Of a stretch of 64,000 nucleotides of DNA, positions 12,243 to 24,330 are shown one piece after another. The position numbers and the translations under genes were made by a program. Where the stretch lies: NCBI GenBank assembly GCA_963969395.1, contig OZ017797.1, positions 40,424,001 to 40,488,000 on the forward strand, in the 5' to 3' direction. This stretch comes from Pseudoscleropodium purum. Taxonomy: Eukaryota > Streptophyta > Bryopsida > Hypnales > Brachytheciaceae. Position 1 is the stretch's first letter. Each line of letters opens with the position of its first letter. Under the pieces are notes generated by a model. It did not search any database, was not told the origin of the DNA, and was given only the letters and a program-made list of their open reading frames with translations.

Positions 12243-13690
12243 TAACCCCTAAAGGACCAAGCAACATTTTTTGGCTACATAGAAATTTTGGACAAGTGCG
12301 TATGACTAGAGATTTCTATATTTTTGGTCCAAATTTTAATAGAAGGTGAGGACAAGTAATATGTTTCATATGCTCTAAATTTCATGACATTTGAAAATAT
12401 GAGTCAAAATTTATAGCCTACTATGTTATTCTTTTTATAACTGAGTAGTTTGGGCAGATAAAAATAATCACTTTTTTCATAAACAACAATTTGAAATTGG
12501 TTTACTAAAATTATATATGCATAAAAAGTTTTGAATCATTCTATTTTGATCAATGAGTCAAAAGTTATGTGTATTTTTTTTGTTTGCAAGCAATTATGGA
12601 TTTTCTACTCTAAAATAAACTTTGAAATCCTTTATCTTACCCAATTTTCAATATTATTGGAAAAAAATAAAATCATAGGATGTAGATTGTTTATTACAAC
12701 ATTTCAACCATTGAAATTGGCATTTTTCAATTCTATATTTAACTCCTAAATGAATTTGGGTATGTTTTTACCAAAACTGCTCTAAAATTGTCATTTTTAG
12801 TACAAGTACCAAATTTTAAAAACAAAACATTTTTGAACACATATAACTATAGGATCTTGTAGTATGCTGGTTTGAAAAGATGTACAAAAAATTTCAAAAA
12901 TTTCCACCATGTAAATTGAAGGATATTAGTATTTGAAGTGACAAAAATCATTTTTTTGGCCTTGCAAAAATTTGGATAGTTGTACATCATAAGGTCACAT
13001 TTGTATGAAAAAATGTCTAAAATAGTGGTTATTATTTCAATTCATTCTTCAAGTCAAGTTGGCTACATACTTGAAAATTTTGGAAATGTACAACATATAG
13101 GAAAAAAAATAGTAAGTAGAAAGAAGGAAAAAATGATTCAAAATACTAAAGTATTAATAATTTATTTATGGAATTGAAAAATGCCAATCCCAATGGTTGG
13201 AATGATGTAATAAACAATCTACACTTAGAGTTTTTGTTTTTTTTTCCAAATATATTGAAAATTGAATTAAATAAAGGACTTTGAAGTTAGTCACAGAGTA
13301 GAGATTCAATAATAACCCACAAACTCCCACAAACTATAAAACTCCTCATAAATTTTGACTCATTGATCAATATGGAATGAATCAAAGCTTTTCAAAAAAA
13401 TATAAATATAGAGAACCAATTTCAAGTTTTAATTTCTTAAAAAAGTGATTTTTAAAGAAGTTTTTTTTGCTACCTAGGTTGCCCAACAAGTAATGAAAAC
13501 ATATATTATACAATAACTTCTTAACCATGTAATTAAAAGTTATGAAAATTATTGGGCCTAAAAGCTACTCCTTGGACATATGTTGTGTTCAAATTTCAAA
13601 AAATAAAATAAAAACTCCATTTGGCTATGAGTGCTCCTAAAATTGCTATGTTGCCAAAAAAATATAGTTTGGGAATTTAGGGTTTAAATT
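12243..13690. mobile_element. Long foldback element, about 1.45-kb imperfect palindrome
   Basis: It begins TTAACCCCTAAAGGACCAAG, then CAACATTTTTTGG. It ends with the inverse CCAAAAAAATATAGTTTGGG, then AATTTAGGGTTTAA. The two arms match almost along their whole length. 12430-12560 pairs with 13350-13480 (both contain GATCAATGAGTCAAAA in mirrored order). 12660-12735 pairs with 13165-13235 (GTAGATTGTTTATTACA). The arms are about 450-500 bp around a ~400-bp unpaired centre. No real coding frame was seen. It belongs to the TTAACCCC repeat family. Confidence 0.75.
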
Positions 13691-15424
13691 CTTAATAATT
13701 TAATATTTTGAATCATTTTCTACTATTACCTACTTACTATTTTTTTCCTATTTGTTGTATAGTTCCAATAACGCAATATTATATACTTAACCCATGCAAT
13801 TGCAATAACACAATATTATATATGTTTTTCATTTATATTTTTTTCTCTTAAAATGCTTTAAAATTATAAAATTATATTTCTCATTTTAATTTTTTTCTTA
13901 TAAAAAATTCCAATTTATAATAATATAACCTATAAATGATATGATTTTATTTTTCCATCAAAATTTATGAAAAAAAAATATGAATAAGAAATATTTCTTT
14001 GACTAGCCAAAAATATGAAAATTTTATCTATCAATAATATAAAAGGAGAAATTCAGTTTAATAGTGGAATTTGACTTATAGATTTTTGCCAAAGGTATCT
14101 AGTGGATGTAAAAGATAAAATGATTAATTGAGAATTTCTTACACTAATTTGTAGTGTTATTTATACCTCTTGAAAGGATTTCAAATTAATTGGATTATTT
14201 TTGCTATTTTTACTTATTTACCTTTTACTTTTCGCTATGGAATTATAGCAATGACAATTTAATTTTTCATTAAAGAAACTAAAGTTTTTCATAGTATTAG
14301 ACAATTTATAGTTTCACATAATAAAAATATAGGATTGATATTTAAACACAATTTTATAGGCTCAATTTAGCTCAAATATAATGTTTGACTATTTGTCAAT
14401 GGATTTGGTCACGTAGGGATTAAAATACTAATATTTTGCATATTAGTATATTAATATAAGAATCAAATTAATGGTTATTTTTAAATTGATAATGTCTTAA
14501 ACAATTTAATACACTATTATCATCAAATCTTAAAAGTTGAAATAGTACAATTGCTACAAGAATGGAGATATATATGTACAAAAATATTGTATCTTTTATT
14601 CTAGAATATTGAGTTTTCCAATAATATAGTGCTTTTTATATTGCTTCGTGTATAATCATTCAAATGAACATTTGAGCATGGTTTCTAATTATAATAAATT
14701 GTTTAAATTTCTATTGGATCTTATTGGCAATTCAAAGAGTATTGTAACAATGGAATAGGGTCAAGGGAAATTAATTATTTAAAAAAATACCAAAAACAAA
14801 ATAAATTGAACAAGTGAAATTACTAAAATCAGCAAGAATTAAATCAATTGTTGAAAACCAAAAAATTAAGTGTTATTTGGAAAGTCCCAAATAGCCAAAA
14901 TACAGTCCAGAGCCTAGTACAATTATAGGTATTCAATACTCCTAGTACCAATCTATCATTTGAACATCTACCATCCAAAACATGTGACATTAAATCTTGT
15001 AGACAAAATGGGCTCCATAGGCTCAACTTACCTTAAGGAAAAACACAAGAATCTTTATTCTTCACACAATTTTCTTTTGCAAATTTGAATTCATATTAAT
15101 AATCAAAGACCTCATAATATCTTAATGAGGTCTAAAATACATGCTAGACAAAGCTCAAAATAGGGGATTTTTTTTTTTACTTTTACCCTTGGAGAACCCC
15201 CAAATTACCATGTTGGGCTTTTTTGTGGGTAAGATTTAATGTCTTGCATCCTAGACATTTTTTTATGGCAAAGTGGAGATATTGTTAGTACTTCATTGAT
15301 ATTTAGGGATCATGATGGGTAGAGAGTTTGTTTTTATAATGAATATCATTGTCCATCATGAATCTTTAAAGGGTATGGGATGATTTGAAGATAAGAATTT
15401 GACTTGTCATTGTCAAAATGTAAA
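13691..15424. other. AT-rich intergenic DNA with dispersed repeat copy 2
   Basis: Very AT-rich. Around 15045-15170 it holds the second copy of the dispersed repeat (AAATTTGAATTCATATTAAT ... CTCAAAATAGGGG). No gene was recognised. Confidence 0.5.
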
Positions 15425-15802
15425 AATTGTGTTTAAAGTAGAATTTCAAACCTCATTTTGGCATAGTAGAATATCATTAAAAAAAACTTTGAATTAAGAA
15501 AAGTTGGGAAATTAAACTAAATTTCATTGCCAAAAATACTTTTGTAATTTTGAGCCTTTAAAAAAGAGTTATAGAAGAAAATTTAAGAGGATGTCTGAAA
15601 ATTTAAAAAAAAAAAAAAAAAAAAAATTCCAACTCCTCTATAAACTTTGTTCATTCATTTTGATTTGAGGCTCATACTCTTGCACAAATTTTTAGAGATG
15701 AAATTTAGCTTGATTTTACACATTATCTTGAAGCAAAGCTTTTTGATAAAATATTATTATACATTGCCTGAATTAGATCTGAAATTTTACTTTGAACACA
15801 AT
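15425..15802. mobile_element. Foldback MITE-like palindrome, copy 1
   Basis: The left arm starts ATTGTGTTTAAAGTAGAATT and the right arm ends with its inverse (AAATTTTACTTTGAACACAAT). Pairing continues inward past a GAGCCT / AGGCTC pair to a poly-A centre near 15605-15627. It resembles the palindrome at 29245-29579, sharing CTCATTTTGGYATRGTA on the outer arms. Non-coding. Confidence 0.6.
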
Positions 15803-17374
15803 TCTTGGTTTTGACTATGCATGGTCGAGCTCCTACTAAACTTAACTTTATGTATCCTACATGGGTTGTTTTACCTACTACTACTCTACTTGTTTAAAGA
15901 TCTTGTCTTCTCTCTTCTTATTGTATTGAATTTAATTAGATAATTGGCATCAATGTGCTAACCTTGACTTAGTGCTTTGGTCTATGAAATCTTTTTGACA
16001 CATATTTTGTGGATACTATATGAATAAAGCTACAAAATATTGATTGAGCACTCAATATAAGTATATGCAAAATTGACATTAAAGTATGATATGGAGAGAA
16101 TGTAATTTTAGGATATAAATTAGACTTCAAATAGAGAATGGGGGATAATTTTTTGTGAAATGTCTAAGAAAGAAGTACTTCATAACTAACTTTTCTTATT
16201 TCACTCTTGTTTTCCTATTTTTCTCTTTCTCTCTTTTCCCCCGTTTTTTTACTTTCATTTCCTAGTTGAATTTCAACAACAATTTCAATAAAAGGACAGC
16301 AAAAATTTGACAACTTTGAAATATAAAAAAAATATTCTAATAGTTTTGGTCACCTTTAACATTGGAAAGTGGAAAAAGCACCATTCAAATAGACATGTTT
16401 TTGTTTTGTTGTTCAATGAGGTCAATTTTATTTACTTGAATAAAACTCCAAAAGATCAATTAGAAAAATTTTATTTTGTGTTTTCAAATTGCAACAAGAA
16501 TCCATTTCCTTCAATAAATGCTTTCTAGAAATAGAAATTGCATTCACGATAGTAGCTAACATTAGAAAATGAGTAAAAAGGAACAACCAATCTTTATTGG
16601 GATGAGCAATCACACAAGAAATTTGGCAAGACAACATCAAAAGGTAACATACCTTCCTCTTATAATGCAAAATGCAAGTAACCATAAAACCTCATTGATT
16701 CCAAGATATGCAAAATTCTATGTCATCTTGAGCTTTGCTCAATCTACATTTATGGGTTTTAGTGTAATTAAAGTAAAGACCGATTCCTTTTCTCCTTCAA
16801 CAACATTGGACCAAATGAATTTTCCAATGCACTTGGTCACTTGTCTACAAATCCCCTCAAGATTTATATAATTTTTTCTTTATACATCATAGCTTCTCAA
16901 AAGACACTTGCATGTTGTATTCATACTTATAAATATTGACTCAATAATTTTTAAAGTGGTGCGGTGTTTTGCAAGGGTGGTGTTTGTAGCAATACATCAT
17001 CATAGGTGCCATTTTGGAAAATAATATTATAATGGATTTTGTAAAATATAATTATTTTCAAAATAGTTTAAAATAAAACTAATTAGAATGAATGAAATAG
17101 ACAAAAATCATCCCATTGATTTTTTCCTAAGTAAACTAGTTGATTGCTTCATTTGGATGGATTCATTAGGATAACTACATATAAAGTGAACCTCTCTTCA
17201 AAATCAACCCCTATTTTTTGAAAGAAAAATAAACAGGGAGGATTCCCCAAATGGTGTGTATAACAAGGCCAAATGTTAAATGAATCTTGAGTAGTGTGCA
17301 ACTCTATTCCTAGAACTTGATTTGGAAGTGGCCACTCTTCAAGTGATCGATTCTGAATGCACTTTGTGTTGTTT
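15803..17374. other. AT-rich intergenic DNA
   Basis: Short frames (16307-16871, both strands) have no recognisable family features. Nothing else was seen. Confidence 0.55.
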
Positions 17375-18294
17375 TAACCCCTAAAAGACCAAGGCCTTTT
17401 TTTTTTGCCAAAAACACTCAAAACTGCCATTTCTATGGCAGAAAGTAAAAAAAAATTCTAATTTTTTTTTCACATCTAACCATAGTATCTTTCACCTAAA
17501 TATTATGAAAATGTGTGGGAAAAATTTCAGAATTTTTGACCACATAGATTGCATGATATCTACATTTAAAGTAGAAAAAACAAGTTTTTCAGCACATTGT
17601 GGGATTAGGTTTTTTAACTTTGAACATTTTTTACTTTAATTTTTTGCATTGTAGCATTTTGAGCTTTAAATCTTTATAGTACAAAATTGAGTTGAGAGTT
17701 TGGAAAAAATTCAAAAGATTTTTAAAAACTTAATTTTGATTCTTTAAAAAATTGCTAAGTAGAAATAGGTATGAGATAGAAGGAAAGTCTAAAATATTCA
17801 TATCTCTAAAATGAAATTAAAATTTACTAATCGCAATGGTGAGATTGTTCTAGCAAAAAAGATTGACCGTGTGAATTTTTTTTTTAAATTGTAAAAATTG
17901 CATTTAGAAATGAATCCTACAAGTTATTTTTTCAAGAAGATGCTCTAGTTGCCCAAAAAACAAGATTGTTCATAACTTTGTCATAAAAATGGAAAGAATC
18001 AAAGTTTCACATGTACACAAAAATATAAACTATGAGAAAAAAAATTAAAAAATTAAAAAATTATAATTTTTGAAATTTTTTTTGCTACCCCCCCTCCCTT
18101 GTTTTGAGCTTATTTGGGGAATAATTTTTGTTTCCGGGCACCAATTGAAAAAAAAAATTATATTCCCGTGAAGCTAATCGGTTTTTCTATCTTCAAAAAA
18201 AATTTCAATAAATAAGGAAAAATTTCAGCCTGTAGATACCTGCGTAAAATCCCATTTGTCCCTCAAAGGGACAATGGTCCTTTAGGGGGGGTAA
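17375..18294 (+). mobile_element. TTAACCCC-family element, 0.9 kb
   Basis: It is flanked by TAA on both sides (17375-17377 and 18292-18294). The ends are CCCCTAAAAGACCAAGGCC and, inverted, CCCCCCTAAAGGACCATTG. Near the left end it has CAAAAACACTCAAAACTGCC, which recurs inverted at the end of the copy at 59492-60417. The right-end block ACAAATGGGATTTTACGCAG (read on minus) is also shared with that copy. No ORF, so it is a non-autonomous element. Confidence 0.75.
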
Positions 18295-19716
18295 CTTCTC
18301 TCTATTGTCATTTCTTCATGTGCATTACATTCATTTTGGCATCACCTACATGACACTTTTAGCACTTTTCTCCTTGAATTTTTGAAAATTTGTAACAAGT
18401 TCACGATGTGTCCAAAAATGATGGAACCACTTGCAGTTTGATTCATAGTCCTCTAGCAATGTGCAAAAACTGTTACTCCGTATTCATTTTCTCCAGCACA
18501 TTGGATGTGTCCCAGAGCTTATCCAATCCAATCCATTTTAGGTGTACGTGTAGTTCCCATAATGCGTTTTTGAATGCATTATCAACTACTGCTATTCATG
18601 AATGTAATTAATACACGTGGCTGGCTCTGCTCCAGTCGGTCAGGCAGTTCAGTGAGTTAAGTTAGTTCGCTAACGAACGGAGTCTGATGATGGTTCAGGC
18701 ATAATACCTTAAGGGCCTTTACCGGCCAAAGAAGTGAAGTTAGTAAGTTTACTCGTAAGTTCGTGCCTTCACTCAGGCCTCCCCTCAGTCCACTGCTGCT
18801 AGTGGGCTCAGAGCCAACTGAAACGCTTGAGAGCCAGCCCCATGATGAAACTTCGGAAACCCAGGGGGCTATCATGACGGCGTCTTCAATGGGACCGGCA
18901 CACTGGGCCTGCAAATAAAGTTCCAAATTACTTGGCGCAGGCTGGTAATTATAGAGAACTTGAAATTGCTATCATTCGAAAGCCGGCACATCCAAAAGTA
19001 CTTGGAACAGGCACCAAAAAACAATCAAAAAAACCCAATCCAACATTGAACCATCAAAAGGAAAGCTAAAAACACAAATATTATAGAGGCCCTGGCAAAT
19101 CACACTTGACAAATATTTAGAGGGCAATTGACTCCCTGGTTGGGTAACCAAAAGAATATAACAAGGAACTTGGGAACAAGGGCAACTATGCTTTTGCTAA
19201 CAATAACAACAACTTCCATCACAGTTTGGGACCACTCTCTCTTTACACGAACTTAGTTCGGCTTGGAGAAGTAGTGCCTTGATGTCTTCTAATCACCATC
19301 ACTTACCTTGAAGAATTGAAAGTGTGCCACTCACAAAGACACTCCTTGGATTTCTTGTGTTAGTAGGAACAAATGAAGCCTGCCTACTCAAGGAACCATT
19401 CAATATGCATGTAGAAATTCAATTTATTCTACAAGAACAATGCCCTAGGGGCTAAGAAGGTCCTTTGATCCCTCAAGGACCAATGGGTAGTCTAAACTTC
19501 CAAAATTGTGAAGATGTATTATAAAATGAAGCTTAGAATAATAATTTAATGATAACTTTCAAACAATAGTTGTAAAATGTGATTTATAGATTTTATCCAT
19601 ATGGCCAAATTAACTAGTATACAAACCGAAAATTTTCTATAAAATTTGAAGTCCCAAAATATAAAACACTTCTTGAAATTGATAGTAGATTGTATATTTG
19701 TGATTTTCACAAAATA

Positions 19717-19722
<6 letters not shown>
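18295..19722. other. Intergenic, moderate GC
   Basis: About 18480-18960 has more balanced base composition than its surroundings. The longest frame (18657-18926, minus) shows no family motif or ATG-context support, so I do not call a gene. It could be an old gene remnant or a non-coding transcript. Confidence 0.4.

Positions 19723-19768
<46 letters not shown>
19723..19768. repeat. AT microsatellite
   Basis: An uninterrupted run of about 23 AT/TA units. Confidence 0.95.
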
Positions 19769-19770
<2 letters not shown>

Positions 19771-21794
19771 CTTGAAGTTCAGAATATTAAATTCTAGTCA
19801 TGGTAGTTATTGAAGATTTTCATTTTATTTATTTTTGTTCAAGTTGTTATTGAAGGGTCGTTTTTTGAATTGAAAGGGTTCTTTTGGAGGCTAGACCAAC
19901 TTACAAATATTATCCTTTGATTAACAAAATATTAGCAAAGCAAAGTCTTTAGGAACCTTCAAAAAAGTCAATGGATGAAAAAATACATTTTTGTGTGCTT
20001 GGGATGAGCTTGCATTTGTCCATTTTTCAAAATTTGAATGCCTCATCTTTTAGGGTAAAGGGATATGAAAGCAAAAGCACGCCAATTGTACTCAAAATGG
20101 CCATGTCATTGGCATGATTTGCCAAAGCTACTAAAATTTATTGTCTATTTGCTTGCTTTTAATGGGATTTATTTCAATATTTCAATGTTTAAATTTGAGT
20201 TTTGTTGTACATAATCAAAGTACTTTTAGATGCATTTCCAATGATAAAAAATTCCAAATTTTAACTATACAACATTCAAAAATTGGAAATGCATTTGACA
20301 AGCTTATGTGCCAATCCCATCAAAGATGCTTTATACACTACAAGGTCAAAGGTTTGTGAATGGATAAAGAGTTCTTATTCATATTGAAAATGGATGATTT
20401 TCACCTAGTTGTTTTTCATCTATTATTTTAAAAGTTAAAATTATGTCTATGCCATGTCATCATACAAATTTCAATTGTTTAGATTATTGGCCTTGGATAA
20501 ATGGGGAGGAAGCTTTGCATCAAGAGAAGTTACATGTGAGGATGTTTGAGGAAGACCTTACACAAAATTCAAGCTAGGAAGTTGATAAGACCACTTATAG
20601 GATGGTGGCTTTTTTTGGACAACCTACTTTAAATTTTACAACGAAAGTGGAGAATCTTATATAAACCTCAAATATTTGGTGGTAAGAATTTCATATCCAT
20701 GCTTGATTCTTTTTAAATTTTGAATAAGCTATTGAGCTCTAACGAAAGTTGCTAGAAACATAAAGTTGTTTTTGAGTCAAATGGGATACTATTGGAAGTA
20801 CTATAAACTCTACAAAAATACAAATACAAATTAAAAAATCTTGAAAAATTATTAGGACACTTCTCAAATTTAGACACAAAAATATTTTTTCCAAAACTCA
20901 TTGATATAAATAAGTGAATGAAAAAATTCAAGAAATAGACACTTTGATGTTTGGAATTTTAGAAAGCAATTTCTCCTTTCCAACAATTACATCTCAAGAC
21001 TTTAATTGATTAGAATTTTGTGATATATACAAAAATGTAAATGAAGCACAACTTGAGGATGTGTAAGATATAACTTTTAATATTTTGAAAGAAAAATATT
21101 TACTTAATATAATATTATTTGGTGACCACAAATGGCAGTTTTTAGCTACAAACTTTCTTTGAAGGGCAAAAAATAACAATATAATCCATCAAAATGCTAG
21201 GAATGGAAATTTAGGAAATTTTAGTATGGGGCAATCATTGAGGTGGAGGGAATTTTGAAAGAAAGAAAAGGTTGATGAAAAGAGGTGATGCATGATGAAG
21301 AATGCTTGTTTTTTGGTCAAAACTCTTGACAATAGGGAGATTTTCCAATGTAAATGCATGTTCAAAAATAGATGAAATTTGTGATCAATTAATGAAGAAT
21401 CCTTAATCACCAATTATGAGGTAAGATTTTCTTGCTTTTTGAATGGGACATTTTCTGTTGGAGGGGGAGTACAAAACTAATAAATGGCTTTGCAAAATAT
21501 GAAATTATTATGTGAAATTATCATTCAAGGTTTATAATAGTTACAAGTTATATCTTTATTGGAAATATAATGCATATAGAATGTTCTAGAAATCACCCAT
21601 CCTATGGGTGGGATAAAAACTAGGGCAAGTAATTCAAGCAATCATCCCTAGAGTAATTTGTACAATTAGGCTAACACAAAAGATTTAAATTCTTCTTAAC
21701 AATTGTAGGGGAAGTCCAATGAAGTCCAATTGAATGAGTTTCAAATGAGTTCTACTAGAAAGGTGGTGTAATTTAAATCTCAAATTGGCAACAT
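19769..21794. other. AT-rich intergenic DNA
   Basis: No gene was recognised. The segment 20484-20620 resembles the DNA just after the polygalacturonase stop codon at 48963-49110, sharing GCCTTGGAT, GGGGAGGA and GGCTTT-like blocks in order. Confidence 0.45.
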
Positions 21795-21926
21795 ATAAGG
21801 TTTGTGCACCTAAAATTGACACTCTCCTATCTACAACTATCCAAGACTTTAAGATTTCAATTGTAGACGGGTGTAGACAGGTGTCACGATTAGAAGAGAG
21901 TCACTTTTGAGGTGTACAAACCTTAT
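21795..21926. repeat. Short inverted repeat (hairpin)
   Basis: The arm AAGGTTTGTGCACCTAAAAT, then TGACACTCTC, pairs with the inverse ending at 21926 (AAGGTTTGTACACCTCAAAA on the other strand). The ~30-bp stem has a few mismatches and a ~65-bp loop. It could be a small MITE or a hairpin RNA precursor. Confidence 0.55.
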
Positions 21927-21984
21927 TCATTTTACAAGCAAGATGCTAAAAATGTCCTCTAAAGTAGGGTCGATTTATCTTTGG

Positions 21985-23900
21985 AAAAAATACATGAATT
22001 TTTCATTTTTCACACATGATAAAATTTGCAAATTTTGAATTCATATTTGCAATCAAAGGCCCCAATTAAATTAGAAGAATGTGAACAACATAGAATTAAT
22101 ACAACACAAAATAGGGGGCTTTTTCTTACAATTATCCAAAGGTTGAAAAATTGTTTATTTACTATATTTTTCTTATATGAGATCATCTCTATATTTATAA
22201 CATGTAGACCAAAATTGGATGTCAAAAGATTCACAAATATGAAAATATTTTAATCTACCAACATATGTAGTTGTGAGAATGATTTTAAAGATATACCAAA
22301 AACTAGTATTGAGGTAACTTGAACACCTCGTGCTTCTATGGTGAATTATCTATCTTATCCAATCATTTAATATAGAATTTTTTCCAAAAAATCAATGACA
22401 TCTAAATTTGAAAGTGTCCACAAATTGTTTCATCTAAAAGAATTCACTTCTTTCAAAATTGTGTACCATACATGCATGAAGGAACTTTCTTCTTGTAAAT
22501 ATCAATACTTGTATTTTGAGTTTAACATTATGGAGATTGACATGCAATGAAGGACAAATACTTATTTAAGTGGAGGAATCTAAGGGCTTTGAATGTCATG
22601 AATGAGTGATGAATGAGCAAGTGAAGGCTTATTTGAGTGAATTTTTGAAGTGGTGCTTAATTCATTTTGAATTGATTCTAGTTTCATTTAGAAGTTTTGC
22701 TATTTGGTTTATTGACAATTTAGAACTTTGAGTGGGGAACTCTTTGAGCGATTAGCTTATCTAAATAGAATCTAATGTGATTTGCGAAGGATTTGCTAAG
22801 GATTGGTGTTGAAAAGGTTAAAGAGAATTGAAGAGAGTAGTTATTAGATATCTAAATAACATTTTTTAGGATCTAATTACCATTGTAAAATTTGTAGACC
22901 ATGGTAGTTTCAAATGAAAATCATGCTTGCATTGTAGGTTTGAGTGAGGCATGGACTATAGGAGTGAAGATTGTATACATTTTTGGAGTCTTTGATCAAA
23001 ATAGTTGAAAGGTTGGTCAAGAAATTTCAAGAAGACTAAGTTTACAAATGCAAACCTTATAGTAGAAGTTCTAAGAAGCTAAGTGACAAAGATTTTCACA
23101 CTGATGTACAATTTTCAAGAACTAACCATTGCTTGTTGTTTTCAAAGATTATCAATGTTTGTCCTACTCACATGAGTAAAAGTATTATTCCTATTGTCTT
23201 ACATGGAAGTGGCATTTTAGATAAATTGTAGTAAAAAAACTTTCCTTATACCATGTCATACATCTTAGTGATTTCTTTTTGAAGAAAAGTATTGTAGATG
23301 GGGTGTAGAAGAATAGAAGTTTGTTGTTTGGACTAATGAATCTACCTTTGAAAATAAGCCAAAATTATAGACAAATTCATTTTGAGAATTGCATGTGAGC
23401 TTTATTCATTAAGTTTTATAATTCCTACTTCTAAAAGTGAATTTTTTTAATGATTGGAGCTCATTTGCTAGAAGGAAAAAGTCAAACCTTGTCTTTATGC
23501 CTAAATTTCATTGTTGTGCTAAGGATTTTGCGGAATTGGTCTATGATGGGCAATTGCTTGTGGAAGATGGTGCACTTGTATATCAAAGCAAATTATTTAT
23601 GTAAAGAATCATGGAAAAAAATATGACTTATTGAAAAGCTCCATTGGCTTGCAAACTTTTATGATCTAAATCTAGTAAAGAAACTTGGGAATATCCTAAA
23701 AGATGATGTCCAACATGGCTAGACATGCCCTAGAAACTTAGGGGAGTTAAATGTAGTTATTGAAAGAGAGTGGAGGTCAATTAATGGTACATAGCTCTTT
23801 GATTTATGTCATTCTATACCCTCTAGGTAACAAGCAATGATTTTTATTATCTCCATTTTTGTGAATCTTTTGTCCCCAAAATTTGGTATACATGTTATTG
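21985..23900. other. AT-rich intergenic DNA with dispersed repeat copy 3
   Basis: 21985-22145 is the third copy of the dispersed repeat (GATAAAATTTGCAAATTTTG, then AATTCATATT, later ACAAAATAGGGGGC). The rest has no recognised gene. Confidence 0.5.
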
Positions 23901-24330
23901 ACCCCTAAAGGACCAAGTTGTGTTTTTTGGCAACATAGCAAATTTGGGCAGCTCACTACAAATGGAGTTCTTTTTTTTGTACAGAAATTTTTATAGAACA
24001 TATACCTAAGGAGTAGCTTCATGGCTTGACAATTTTCATAACTTTTGACTATATGGTCAAAAAGTTATTGCATGATATGTGATTTTCATTGCTTGGCAGG
24101 CAAACCAGACACCTCAAAAAATTCTTTAAAAATAACTTTTAAGAAAAATAAAAACTTGAAATTGGTTCTTTAGGTTTATGTAAGAGTGAAAAGCTTTGAA
24201 TCATTCCATTTTGAATAATGAAATGAAAGTTACAAGGAGTTTTAGTTTGTAGGTAGGTATGGAGTCTTTGAAAACATACAAACTAGACTAGTATATACAA
24301 CTTTTACACAAAATTTATTGGAAACAAACA
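23901..24330 (+). mobile_element. TTAACCCC-family element, left arm only
   Basis: It starts ACCCCTAAAGGACCAAG, then TTTTTTGGCAACATAGCAAA. The next ~400 bp match the left arm at 26646 and, inverted, the right arm of the foldback ending at 13690. Landmarks are GGAGTAGCTT, CATAACTTTTGACTA, AAGTTATTGCATGATATG and TTTGAATCATTCCATTTT. No matching right end was identified, so it may be truncated. Confidence 0.6.

Noticed and set aside
18657..18926. 89-codon minus-strand frame in a GC-richer island
   Set aside because: No recognisable domain and no splice partners; could be chance in less AT-rich DNA.
23497..23604. Frame containing DFAELVYDGQLLVEDG, loosely like the phytochrome-binding motif of PIF bHLH factors
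   Set aside because: The key Trp and Asn are missing, the frame ends at once and no bHLH remnant was found nearby.
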